Shown here: piece after piece, positions 48,901 to 58,539 of the stretch
How the letters are laid out: each line of letters begins with the position of its first letter
How positions within the stretch are numbered: position 1 is the stretch's first letter
From: Pisaster brevispinus
Lineage: Eukaryota; Echinodermata; Asteroidea; Forcipulatida; Asteriidae
Reading direction: 5' to 3'
Assembly (NCBI GenBank): GCA_023634235.1
Contig: JAMKCF010000004.1
Span: 5,373,202-5,437,201 of the forward strand
Length of the DNA stretch: 64,000 nucleotides
The notes under the pieces: model-generated
Told to the model about the DNA's origin: nothing
Seen by the model: only the letters and a program-made list of their open reading frames with translations
Databases searched by the model: none
Translations under genes and position numbers: made by a program

Positions 48901-51858
48901 TGTTCCTTCCGTGATATGTCATGGCCAAGTGGTCAAGCACACTGGACACAAGCTCTGGTGTTTCTGATCACCAGAGTGTGGGTTCGAGTCCCGGTCTTGA
49001 CACTAGTGTCCTTAAGAAGGAACTTGACCATTATTGGCTTCTGAAAGTGCTGCAGCACCTTGCAAACCCTTATAAGATGCTTCATAAATGGGTCTCATAT
49101 TTAAAAAAAACCTCAAAAGCGTGTCTTAAAATGTCTGTTTAAGTGCCTTGAATAGTAATAATGGCTTCTTATATAGCGCTCATATCTGTCACTCAGTGAC
49201 ACTCAAGGCGCTTCAACATTCAGTATTTTCCTGCAAGGTATGAGGGGCTACATTTGAAATATGAGACCTAGTCCTTTACATAGCACCATGTAATGGTTTA
49301 CAAGGTGCTGTTGCGCAATTTTCAGCCAATACCTTAGATATGGTAGATATATACGTACACAACATAAAACTATACATTATTATCATTATTTCCCCAATTC
49401 ACCGGACGTCATCATCAAAATGATCTTGGTTGCGCAATTTTGGAAGACTGAATGTCCCTACACGTGTTTATACAGCAAATTTTCGGCAACATGTCGTTTA
49501 CATGCCTACCTATTGCCTCCCAAAATGGTGAGCAAGCAGCAGTCGCCACATGTAATGCGCACGCAAGGCCTCAATACTCCAATGAAATAACGAACTTGGT
49601 TTGTAAAACTCAATAACTTTGTTAACTAACCTGGTATGAATGGTAATGGTGGTTTGACCTGATATTGGCCAGCTACTGTCAGTATATCGGAAAAGTTTAT
49701 CCCGCATGTGTGGACGGCTACACGAACCTGAAACAGAACAGCAAATCAAAACAATGTCAAAACAAAGAAACGTTTTTTAAATTTTTTATTTTTACACATA
49801 TTGAATTTGCTAATTTTTCTTATTTAGCTTAGTATTTAAAATGAATTTTTTGTGAGTAGTTTTGCCTTGTTTTTTTTAGCCAACTTGGCTTATAAGGGTA
49901 ACTTTTATGCCATTTTTATGAAATGTAATGTAAGTATTCTTGCGCTGTATAAATTGACGAGTAAATAATGATAACAAAATAATAACTCCGTCACACGGAA
50001 ACATTTTATACATCAACTGTTACTCAAGCTTTCTTTTACCCTTTAACTATCAGGAAATTAGCTATCAGATGAGCCTTTTATTTTCCATGTAAATGAAAGA
50101 TGAGAACGATCACACCCAACACCAGTTATGACGCCATTTTTCATGACACCAATAACTAAAGATGAGATCATGAGACAAGGTTTTTACAGAACCGGTTCTT
50201 TCAGAACTGCCACTGCTGCTTATTAGATTGATTACTTTCAAGAAAAACTTTCGCATAAACTTTCGCATCTAAGAAACACCAATGACGTATCCCCTTTGCC
50301 TTGAAAACTAGAGAAAATTGGAATGATCAAGTTCGAAAGGATAAAAATATGACCCTGTGGAGAAGCTTGGCCGAGTGGTCCAAAGTACTGGACTCAAGTT
50401 TTGGACTGGTGTTGTCATAACATGGGTTCGAGTCCCGGTCATGGCACTTGTGTCTTGGAGCAAGACCTAAACCACGATTGCTTCGACCTTCCGATTGGAC
50501 GTAAAGCCTTTTGTGTTGTATAATGTGCACAAAAAAATTACCCAGTCAGTTTCCTTCGTGGTTTATTACTTGATATTTAATTTTTTTTTAAAAGTCGCAT
50601 CCCCTTAAGGTGATCCCGTGGCTGCCGCTTCCCAGGTTGTATCGTAAACTTGGATGTGATCCCTGGCTACATGGCAGCTTATTGTTGAATGGCTTCTGAC
50701 TGACACCCCCAAACAAAGATATTGACTAATAGGGAGACCGCCAACATAGGGCTGGATAGCTCAGTTGGTAGAGCGCCGGTACGTTAATCCGGAGGTCGTT
50801 GGTTCAAGTCCCGCTCCACTCAATTTGTCTTTGTTCAAACCCAAAATAATAAAAAAGAACCCAATACACTTTCATGTATCGCTACAAGAAGAGGTTTGCT
50901 CCGGTGTTTCTTGCATGGTTGCCAGCAGAACTGCACTGAATCGTCTTGCAAACCCTTAAAAAAGGCAATATAAATGGCTATCATAATATTGCAAACATAA
51001 CTCTGCATTCCTTCGATGCTTTTAAGAAGACTCTGAAAACTCATCTGTTTGAGCAATGACCTGCATGTATACTGTTTTATATTGTTAATTCTCTAGACTC
51101 AGTTCAGCGCTGTGTAAAACCATCTTTGATGAGTAAAAGCACTCTATAAATGTATTTATTGTATCGTATACCTGTTGTTAAAGTAACAAGCATTTTAGGA
51201 TGCCCGTACAGGGTTCGAATTTTACACTAGACCACAAGCCCCAGGCCAGTGATTTCAGCCCTTGGCCAGTAAACTCATGACTGGACAAGTCCGGCAGTCT
51301 TGTGTTTTTAAATGGAATGCCTCAGGTGTGATATCTTTAACAGAAAGAAATGATGTTCAAATATAGACTTGGAGTCTTGTAAATACAGTTCATTAAGTAT
51401 CAATATATACTTACCCATAAAAAAAGGAGATAAATCTTCACTTATGACTTGTGCTTGCTCAAATATAAACAATTTACATGTTTTACTTTGTAGAAAGCTC
51501 TTTCTCATTAAAATTCTGGTCTTGTAAAATAAACTCTGGTCCAGTAAACATTTTGAACTACAGGCCCTGCAGTCTTGTGGAATTTTACCCCAAATTTCAG
51601 CCCTGCCGTAGATGAAGCGCTTTAAAAAATGAGGTTTATGAATACTTGACTTGAAAAAAAGAAAGAAATAATCACCTGGCCATCATCAAGTTCTTCAGCA
51701 GATGGTACCTCGCCAATAGTTAAAGGTTTTCCTAATTCATTACACACTGCTGCGCGGTGAGTATGCTGGACACCGGCTACCTCATGATGACCAACGGCAC
51801 TGCTCGTCTGCAAAGAGGCTCTGCAGATGATCTTGCTTCTGAAGAGAGAGATCATCAC
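42968..51858 (-). CDS. Quinone oxidoreductase-like protein 2 (MDR superfamily), complete, 9 exons
   Basis: Seen: exons on the minus strand, all joined in phase: 51858-51676, 49727-49631, 48356-48298, 46639-46571, 46239-46130, 44137-44056, 43930-43749, 43542-43314, 43039-42968 (TAA), giving 360 residues, the usual family length. The first 30-40 residues are rich in S, R and T with almost no acid, fitting a mitochondrial presequence. Two Met codons (51858, 51855) are possible starts. The GroES-like half includes 'CGINFSDIL' and 'PPLPFIPG'. The Rossmann half has AAAGGVG at about 180-186, the nucleotide-binding turn of zeta-crystallin-type enzymes, followed by 'VIGAAGG' and 'DAVGGDIF'. The structural and catalytic zinc ligands of alcohol dehydrogenases are absent. 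Known: relatives reduce quinones with NADPH; the physiological substrate of this subfamily is not established. The gene is convergent with FGD across the retrotransposon block and divergent from the exon at 54818. Several SINEs lie in its introns. Confidence 0.94.
43262..43298 (+). repeat. SINE B head fragment next to a splice donor
   Basis: The segment ggattcaagctctggtgttt..ctgatcagcacag matches the anticodon-arm region of SINE family B. It ends 15 bp from the exon boundary of the oxidoreductase gene at 43314 and is antisense to that gene. Confidence 0.55.
44395..44551 (+). pseudogene. LINE ORF2 C-terminal tail remnant (intron of oxidoreductase gene)
   Basis: One frame reads 'KEWNSLQNDPGDFTTLNAFK' and 'AALRREG' then a stop. 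This fits the 'WN(S)LP..L...SF/AFK..L(K/R)' ending of CR1/Jockey/L2-like reverse transcriptases. It is antisense to the host gene. Confidence 0.5.
46950..47215 (+). repeat. SINE family B copy
   Basis: It contains caccggactcaagctgtggt, a decayed box B (gattcgagtcaagg), tcttgacacttgt, cattattgcttc, cagatgggatg, 'gtgttgtttaatgcgcgtaa' and 'gcagcaccttgttaaccct' in the order of the full copy at 56384-56790. The 5' part of the head is degraded. Confidence 0.75.
47285..47505 (-). pseudogene. LINE ORF2 C-terminal tail remnant
   Basis: The minus-strand frame includes 'HRSLSFDWLSVYGPMIWNNL' followed by 'PSCHF', resembling the 'RSFS..GP..WN(S)LP' tail of L2/CR1-like reverse transcriptases. It lies on the sense strand of the oxidoreductase gene, inside an intron. 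Confidence 0.5.
47855..48110 (+). repeat. SINE with family B head and a different body
   Basis: The head cgtggctgagtggtctag..cagagtgtgggttcaacacc and the segment gacacttgtgcttttgagca match family B. After about 48000 the sequence (ccaggctcctagtggatgat, ggtaaccctgtttcagcccc) does not match the other B copies. This suggests a head shared by more than one body type. Confidence 0.6.
48427..48472. repeat. GC-rich hairpin, perfect 16-bp arms, 14-base loop
   Basis: gtggctggccgctgtt (48427-48442) pairs exactly with aacagcggccagccac (48457-48472). It lies in the intron upstream of the oxidoreductase exon at 48356-48298 and is far more GC-rich than its surroundings. Confidence 0.85.
48918..49115 (+). 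repeat. SINE family B, internally deleted copy
   Basis: The head catggccaagtggtcaagc, box B gtgggttcgagtcccggt and tgacactagtgtcctta are well kept. The body then jumps to the ctgcagcaccttgcaaaccc and cataaatgggtctcatattt segments, so about 80-100 bp of the middle is missing. Confidence 0.75.
49155..49315 (-). repeat. SINE family B 3' tail in inverse orientation
   Basis: It is the reverse complement of the last third of the copy at 56384-56790: taatggcttcttatatagcg, 'tcactcagtgacactcaagg', cctgcaaggtatg, 'ggtttacaaggtgctgttgc'. It starts about 40 bp after the forward copy 48918-49115, forming a tail-to-tail pair. Confidence 0.8.
50357..50535 (+). repeat. SINE family B, 3'-truncated copy
   Basis: The head gcttggccgagtggtcc, box B atgggttcgagtcccggt, 'ggcacttgtgtcttggagca', gattgcttc, 'ttggacgtaaagcc' and 'gtgttgtataatgtgcac' follow the full-length order and stop near gtcagtttcc. 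Confidence 0.75.
50691..50990 (+). repeat. SINE family A joined to a headless SINE B body
   Basis: 50691-50850 is the best-preserved family A copy: leader ggcttctgactgacaccc, box A tagctcagttggtagagcgc, an anticodon-arm-like ccggtacgttaatccgg, box B ggttcaagtcccgc, trailer tctttgttcaaacccaaaat. From about 50858 it continues with SINE B body words (gaacccaatacactt, tgctccggtgtttcttgc, cttgcaaacccttaa). The acceptor stem does not pair, so this is not a tRNA-Asn gene despite a GTT at the anticodon position. Confidence 0.75.
50990..51160 (+). pseudogene. LINE 3' end remnant
   Basis: 'LHSFDAFKKTLKTHLFEQ' then a stop is the common 'S..(S/A)FK..LKTHLF' ending of L2/CR1-like ORF2. It is followed by a 3' UTR-like stretch ending in gcactctataaatgtattt, also typical of these elements. 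Confidence 0.55.
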
Positions 51859-53105
51859 ACAGAAAATAATAATAATTTACGGGTACTTACAAGTTATACC
51901 TCATTTTGGTACATGGAAATGCTTACATAGCGAGCTCCGCCTCGCACATGCATCATGTTTTGCATCAACTTTTTGTAAAGTTTTCGTTGCCTTTTTTCCT
52001 TTGAAATGTTTTTATTTGATTACTTTATCTTACCTTATCTAATTTAGACTCCCATTCCTTGTTCATTTTGTGTTGTTTTTGTTGAATGAATAATAAATAA
52101 TAATAATGATATGGCTGATTACCAATCACTTATCATTACTTTCCTACATATTTCATTATTGTTTCATAATCCGGCTGACTTTTGTTAGTATCTGTTGCAA
52201 TATTATTCCATATTAACTATAACTACCGGACAAAACAGATCATGCTTTAGGAAAGTGAGCCTAACAATATCTCAACCTAAACTGTCAATATTTGGGGCGA
52301 GACATTTTATAGGGCAAGCGTGTCATAAATGACTACTTTCCCTATAAATATCTCAACCCAAACATAAACACACAGACCTCACCCTTAACACTAGCCAAGC
52401 CTACATTGTCTATAGTAAAAACTGCACCGGGCTAGCAAAAACCACTTCTCAACTTGCTATGGGCTACTCAAAACTGTGCAACCTACTTTTTTATAGTGCT
52501 CATATATGTATTCCTTTCCTTTCAGATGTGAATATACTTTTTTAAAATTTACTTTTGAGTGTGTGAATGTAAGATCATTTGACCATTAAACTGGCTGCAA
52601 CTGCTACCATTAATACATCAGGAAGATATATTTATGACAATACATATGTATAAAATCTGGGCCACTAAAAATTCCTAGGGGCAAGTAAAATGCAGAGTTT
52701 ACTAGCCCAGTGGGCTACATTACAAAAAGCTTTTAGCGCAAGGCCTGACACCATACAAAAACCACCACACATGAAGTACCAACCTTTTAAAAAACGATCA
52801 AATTCAATGTATCAAATTTCATTTATCCGCTTTCATTTATCAAATTCATGTAGGCAATCAATCATTTTTCTGTGATAAAAAAAGTTTATGTTTGCACAAC
52901 CACATCTGGTTAACTTTAGTTGTGCAGTCAAAACTGACAGCAATGTGGTGTCACATTATACTCTTCCATAGTTAAAAACAAAATGTCAGACTTCATTTCT
53001 GGAGGATTGGTGCCGGTATGAACAAGGTATACATGTAAATGAGCTTAACGATCAATCAGCTAAAAGATTGAATACAACTTCCTTTTCATACTAATCCTGT
53101 GATTT

Positions 53106-53234
53106 AAGCCGTATCCGAATTGACGGCTACGGCTATACGGCTACGACCGGGGTTGCTAAGGACATCATATGCCTCATCGCATGATGATGCAGAAATCTAT
53201 AGCCGTAACTGTAGCCCCTAATTCGGACATGGTC
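53106..53234. mobile_element. Foldback MITE, 'gtatccgaattgacggctac' type
   Basis: It begins aagccgtatccgaattgacg then gctacggctatacggctac and ends with the inverted agccgtaactgtagcc, aattcggacatgg. It is related to the sequences at 57516-57740 by the (gtgtccgaa..ggcnnnttcggctac) terminal words. Confidence 0.65.
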
Positions 53235-53377
53235 TAATTGTCTTAATTGGGATCCTTGGCTCAGGACTGAAAAGGCTACAGTTTGCTGTATTCGTCAGAT
53301 GACAGACTATAAGACAAGTAACGTCCAAACTGCTTTCCCTTAACAGTTATCCTTTACCCAAATGCTTATCGAAACAT

Positions 53378-53592
53378 CTGGGCCCAATTTCATAGCGCTG
53401 CTTAACGGTAAGCAAATTTTCGTGCCAACTGTAGCAGAAAAATTTGCTTGAGCATAAGCGTATTTCACAGGATAGCAAGAAAATTAGGAAGCCATCTTGC
53501 GCGTTCACCATGGATTTGCATTGTCACGTCTCGCATTTTCATACAGTAAGCACCGGAAGGTTAGCATGCCTTTTCGTGTGTTTACGGTTAGC
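53378..53592. mobile_element. Truncated MITE, second copy of the 37679-37972 family
   Basis: The end ctgggcccaatttcatag, then gctgcttaacggtaagc, 'aaattttcgtgcc', caagatggc-type words in inverse order and acagtaagcaccggaaggtt match 37679-37972 in opposite orientation. The distal inverted repeat is missing after about 53592. Confidence 0.8.
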
Positions 53593-54817
53593 CTAGCTAC
53601 TCCCCTGCACACTCCTACAGCTACTTCAAGTTTCTGTATACAGATTGTTTGCTTAGAAAATGGCTTCAAATTAACACACACATCCCCATAATTTTTTAAG
53701 GAAACTTCTTTCAGACGAAACAACACGGAAGGTTTAATAAGATTGAATAACCCCACTGCGTTTTACAAAAAGTCTCAATATGCAGCACAGAAAACCACAA
53801 CAAAATATACAGTAACCAAAACAATGATTCAATTAATTAATGATACACCATAGAGCATGCGGAGTAAAAAGCAACAAATGAAAAAGTAAAAACCCTAGTT
53901 CACAAAAAAAACCTTGTTAAAAATCACAAAAACACTGTACCCATGTACAACAAGTTCAACAAAAACCAGTTTGAAAAGATTACTTAACAGTCTGGCCTGC
54001 ATTTCACCATGGAGGAAATTCCATGACGTCACCAAAATAGTTGTTTGCTTTGTACCCTGAGTAACTCCCATGCTGGGCACTTTTAACCCTAACCCTCCAT
54101 GGGGGGTCTTTTTGTCTGTCCAGTGAAGGGACTTCCCCACACATTGTCACCAACGCAATACACCACACACTGATGTCATTCAATTACAAAAAAGCAGTAC
54201 AATGTATACCAAAAAATAAATAAAGTCACTGTACAACCTGGTCCCCCGCCCCCACCTTTCAATCTACCTGTCTATGTAAAGCAATGACCTCGCAGAGTGC
54301 AGACAAATAAAGCAGACAAAAATAATCTTTAGTTTACATGTACATGTGTTTCAGCCACACGGGGTCTGTCAGTTAGCCCATTATGGAAAGAGGAAGCACA
54401 TTGCTTTTTAAAAACAAGTAAAACCAGAAGAGGAAGCTTAGCTTCGAAAATGTCATCAATTAAACTAAAATATAGTGGTCTCAATTGTCAGTCTTTGTCA
54501 ACAATTTTATCAGGATCATTTCAGAAAGCAACATTTCTGCGAATGCATGTCCTTGTGATAAATATTTCGTGGTGATTTGACATAACAACATGGTTGTGGG
54601 CGTTTATTCGTCAAAACCTTGTTTAGGAGCAGATTGAGAGTTGATTGGGGTCAAGCACTCGACCATGTCTGCCTGCAGTACGAACACGGTTCACCACTGT
54701 GCCCCAGTTACTCTACAGGAACACATTTATGTACACTTTGAAACACCTGAGTGATTGGCTATGTGATGTGGTACATTTAAATATCTCCACCAACAAAATG
54801 GTAGCAGCTCTTCTGAG

Positions 54818-55187
54818 ATGGTCCACAGGAATATGAAGAAGGCAATTCAACGGCTCTTCTCCAGGCCTGTCCATTTTGTCAGGCGGTTATCCTCGTCTCG
54901 TCTAACCTACTCCGTTGCTGGAACGCCTGAACATGAGGAGAACCCTCGGGAAGGAGACTTTGCCAACGAGGACGAAGTCCCCAGGACACCCGATAATGAT
55001 GGTGGAAATGTAGACGTAATCTCAGATGAAGATGACGATGAAAGCGAGGCGTCCAAAGACGATGATGTTGAAAAGGATGGACAAACATGTGCAGGGGTCC
55101 TACCCACCGAGATAGGAATTCATGACGACGATCAGGAGGAGGACGGGGAAGAGGATAATTTGGATTCATTCACTGATGAGGAGAATG
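54818..55187 (+). CDS. Likely first coding exon of an unrecognised protein with a basic N-terminus and acidic stretch
   Basis: Seen: an open frame from ATG 54818 (or the in-frame ATG 54833) to a strong donor (gaatg|gtaagt) at 55187/55188, ending phase 1 after 123 codons. The first 30 residues are basic and Ser/Arg-rich (RRLSSSR, a possible PKA-type site). The remaining 85 are dominated by D and E with a few Pro and Thr, predicted disordered. GC content is clearly above its surroundings. An upstream ATG at 54799 in another frame would make a 12-codon uORF. I recognise no family. No following exon could be identified with confidence up to 64000, so the gene either has a very long first intron or I missed a small exon. 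It is divergent from the oxidoreductase gene. Confidence 0.5.
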
Positions 55188-55505
55188 GTAAGTGGGTTTT
55201 TTTTTGGTGATCTTTTCTTAGGTGGAACCACAGGATATTCCCGGAGACTTTGCAAAGCTCTGGAATAAGTAACACTCGTATTATGCATGTAAATGTCACA
55301 CAGCAAATTGCTAGTGAACAAGCCTCTGGGGTTAGTTCATTAGTTCATTGGTTCAATGCACTGTGCAGGACAATGTCTAGGTACATGTGTTGTACATGTA
55401 TGTAGCGTTATTCAACAGGGTACTCGCAGCTTTGTGATACTCGGGCTTTGCACGTTTTGTAAAGTAGCCAACCGGGCTAATTTACTGTGCATTTTACATA
55501 TGTTG
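55188..55505 (+). other. Probable start of intron after the acidic exon
   Basis: It begins gtaagtgggtttttttttgg and contains frequent stops in all frames. Nothing else is recognisable before the transposable element at 55511. Confidence 0.4.
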
Positions 55506-55510
55506 TCGTA

Positions 55511-56086
55511 CAGTCCTTCTGATTTGAGGCGTGCGATCGCACCCGCACGCCATCGCACGCCTAAAAGCTTCCTCAGGCGTGCGAAAAATCACACGCCTGA
55601 TCCCTCCATAACGCACGCCTTGGCAAACATTTACAGCGTCATCATACTTCATAATTTGTAAATTAAAATAACGTTGTAAAATTAATTGTTTATTATTTTC
55701 AAAATCCTTCAAAATTCTGGCGATAAAGTCCCTAGTCTTGATATTTACAAGCCGCGATCGTTCATTTCAGTAAACAAACGTTAAAACACGCATGCACATT
55801 GTTAGTCTGGCTCTCTCCTCCATGTTCCATACCACAATACGTAGGCGAGTAGGGAAACACACAACTCGATTTTCCAGGGGTTAGAAGACGATAAAGTGTC
55901 CAGTGTACAACCAATTGTACCTTCACAAGATCCCTTGCCATGTCGTTTTAAGTACATCACTACCCGCTGTTTAGTTTTAAGAAAACCGACTTTAAATTGA
56001 CCAGCCAGTACCACAAAAATCACACGCCTAGAAGAATCCAGGTGTGCTTTTTTCACACACCTGGAATTTTCAAATCAGAAGGACTG
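55511..56086. mobile_element. Non-autonomous DNA transposon with 17-bp TIRs and 5-bp TSD
   Basis: Both ends read CAGTCCTTCTGATTTGA (perfect inverted repeat) and are flanked by the direct repeat TCGTA (55506-55510 and 56087-56091). The element is 576 bp. The left subterminal 100 bp is packed with GGCGTGCG/CGCACGCC motifs in both orientations, and similar CACACGCCT/AGGTGTG motifs lie near the right end. This pattern resembles transposase-binding subterminal repeats. I cannot assign a superfamily. Confidence 0.85.
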
Positions 56087-56383
56087 TCGTATGTATCTTT
56101 TTGATGTAATAATAGTATCGATCACAACCAGTTTAAAGGTCAAACGAAATTACATTCACACATTTATTATCCACATCTGACGAGGAAGAATATGGGCATT
56201 TTAAACAAGTAGGTTGCAGAGTTTTTAGTAGTCCAAAAGGCAAGTTGAGAAGCGGTGTTCGCCCACAGCAGTTTTTACTAGCCAGTGTACACCGGGCCCT
56301 GGATACACTGCAGCCATGCAAGATCATTTTTATAAGAACAAGGCAGTGTCAAGTTCTTTAAGGCCACACCTTTGTGGCGTGTC

Positions 56384-56790
56384 GTGGCCGAGCGGATAAG
56401 AGCACCGGACTCAAGCTCTGTGTTTCCGACTCAGCAGAGTGTGGGTTCGAGTCCCGGTCGTGACACTTGTGTCCTTAAGCAAGACACTTTACCATTATTG
56501 CTTCGTCCTTCGGATGGGACGTAAAGCCGTTGGCCCCGTGTGTTGTGTAATGCACGTAAAAGAACCCAGTACACTTATCGAAAAGAGAAGTTCGCCCCGG
56601 TGTTCCTGGTTTGATTGGCTGCATATTGCGCCACAGCACCTTGTAAACCATTACATGGTGCTATGTAAAGGAGTAGGTCTCATACTTCAAACGAAGCCCC
56701 GCATACCTTGCAGGAAATTAATGTTGAAGCGCCTTGAGCGTCACTGAGTGACGGATATGAGCGCTATATAAGAAGCCATTATTTTTATTA
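56384..56790 (+). repeat. Full-length SINE family B (tRNA head, body, LINE-like tail)
   Basis: The head has box A-like tggccgagcggataagagc and box B gtgggttcgagtcccgg, resembling a Ser/Leu-type tRNA but with an unpaired acceptor stem. Then come tgacacttgtgtccttaagc, tccttcggatgggac, aatgcacgtaaaagaaccc, 'cagcaccttgtaaacc', and a 3' end gcgccttgagcgtcactgag with 'gagcgctatataagaagcc', finishing in attatttttattatta. A gcgctatataa-type tail is shared by many animal SINEs and LINEs and is thought to recruit the partner LINE enzyme. At least ten partial copies occur in this window. Confidence 0.88.
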
Positions 56791-57515
56791 TTATCTCGTA
56801 CAAACGTTTACGGCGGAAACACAAACTTGATTTGGACACTTTTTGGGGTCACCAAGATATGACCTTTGCCGTATTTATAAAAATAATGAAACCAAAAAAA
56901 ACCAACAGTTTTGTGTTTAAAGAGAAAGTAATAATAACAGCAAACTTATTGTGCATATTTTACCAGAAGCATGTTTAAAAGCGTACTGCAATCTAAAATA
57001 CACTTTATAAAAATACATATTTAAAATAGTAAAACACAACAAACAAAACAACCCTGTTCAAAACATTATAACATCATTAAATTAACGAGATGCTCATCTG
57101 AAAAGGAAAGTCTTCGGGTTAAAATTTTAAAAACAGACAGAGACTGAATTGATTGCATATCAGGAGGTTGTCTACTGTTCCAGAGTAGATAGATAGATAA
57201 ATGGGACGGTTATTTATTATTTCAAAACACAAAAAAGACATCACAATCAGAAGATTGAATTGCGTCTAAATTTACATTAAATTAATTAAAAATTAATTAG
57301 AAAATTACTAACAAACTTAAACAATACAAGGCAGTTAAGGAAATAGACTTAAAAACACACTAGACTGAATTCACTTGTCAAAAAGGGATAAAAGGACATC
57401 AAGGGTGATCAAAAGGAAATGCAGGACAAGAAGGTGAGTAAAAAGGCTAAAGCCATGACAATTAAAAAGCCATTCTGGATGTGAATGCAGTCATAAAAAA
57501 AAAACAAGTGTCAGG

Positions 57516-57740
57516 CCATGTCCAAATTGATGGCTTCCACTGTGGCTACGGCTGAATTGCTGAAAAGTCCCTGTAGCCAATTGTCATAGCCATAGCTGAA
57601 GTTGCTTTAGGCCGTGTCCGAAACGGCGACTTCGGCTACAGCTACAGCTAGATCAGCGCGTCTGCCAGTGTTGAAGAATAGGCAGACGCGCGCGATCTAG
57701 CCGTAGCTGTAGCCGAAGTCGCCGTTTCGGATACAGCCTT
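57516..57740. mobile_element. Foldback element with about 57-bp inverted arms, plus adjacent related ends
   Basis: 57611-57666 and 57681-57738 are near-perfect reverse complements (about 53 of 57 positions) around a 14-base loop; the arms begin gccgtgtccgaaacggcgac. A further, more diverged set of the same terminal words lies immediately upstream (57516-57605, 'gccatgtccaaattgatggc'), and another end follows at about 57740-57755. The arms repeat cggctacagctac-like words. Confidence 0.85.
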
Positions 57741-57794
57741 ATATTCGGACACAGCCTCAGTGCAGCTTGGCCTGTCCCCTGCAGATTTTTGGCA

Positions 57795-58150
57795 TGAGAG
57801 GTCTGGACTTTAAGCTCTGGTGTTTCTAATCGGCAGTTGTGGGTTCGAGTCCCGGTCAATTGACACTTGTGTTTTTAAGCAAGACACTTAACCCATCGTT
57901 GCTTCCTCCTTCAGATGGGATGTAAAGCTGTAAAGGTCTCATGTGATATGTAATGCACGTTAAAGAACCCAGTTCCACTTATTGCTAAGAGAAGGGGGTT
58001 GCCCTGGTGTTTCTGGCAGTGGTTACTGAATAGCACCTTGTAAACCCTTACAAGGTATTACATAAATGGGTCTCATCATTCCAAAACTTTTAAAACCTGT
58101 CTGGATATAAATAGTATTCAGCGCTTTTGATAAAGCGTAGATATTAAAAA
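57795..58150 (+). repeat. SINE family B copy with diverged tail
   Basis: It has box B gtgggttcgagtcccggt, ttgacacttgtgtttttaag, 'cttcagatgggatgtaaagc', aatgcacgttaaagaaccc and 'agcaccttgtaaaccc' in order. It then ends gcgcttttgataaagcg and aaaagcgctgtataaaa. Box A is lost. A further body fragment with gtaaagccgcaggtctcgtg follows at about 58195-58260. Confidence 0.75.
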
Positions 58151-58539
58151 AAAAGCGCTGTATAAAAAACTATTTTAATTAAAATTAGACCAGGAAGTAA
58201 AGCCGCAGGTCTCGTGTGTGCGCAATGCATGTGAAAAGAACCCAGGCTGGGGTTCCTTTACTATTTTTTTCACACGCCAGCCTGCCATGTCAACCAAATT
58301 TTTGAGCGGCAGCAAGTTTTTCCTCTAGAGAAAAAAAACAACACATTCACAAAGTTAGCAAAATTGAGTATTTGGATGATCTTGGCGCCTAATTTCTGCC
58401 CTTAATATTGTCATTAACAACAATTTCATTGATTCGTGATTTTCTTTTGCACTGACATCTCTGCGTTTCAATGATCGGTGTTCTTGAGAACTTGAAGTAG
58501 ATTTAAGAATTCAGGAGACTACTTAGATCTGAAAAATAA

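Larger units (their letters stand above)
51859..54817. other. Divergent intergenic region
   Basis: About 3 kb separate the start of the oxidoreductase gene (minus strand) from the exon at 54818 (plus strand), so any promoters of both lie here. I see no confident TATA box or CpG-rich core. Two MITE-type elements (53106-53234 and 53378-53592) occupy part of it; the rest is AT-rich with no coding signal. Confidence 0.5.

Noticed and set aside
50757..50822. Possible tRNA-Asn gene
   Set aside because: Boxes A and B are good, but the acceptor and T stems do not pair, and the segment is part of a three-copy SINE family.
54083..54098. Telomere-like aaccctaaccct
   Set aside because: Only two units, without extension; expected by chance in this length of AT-rich sequence.
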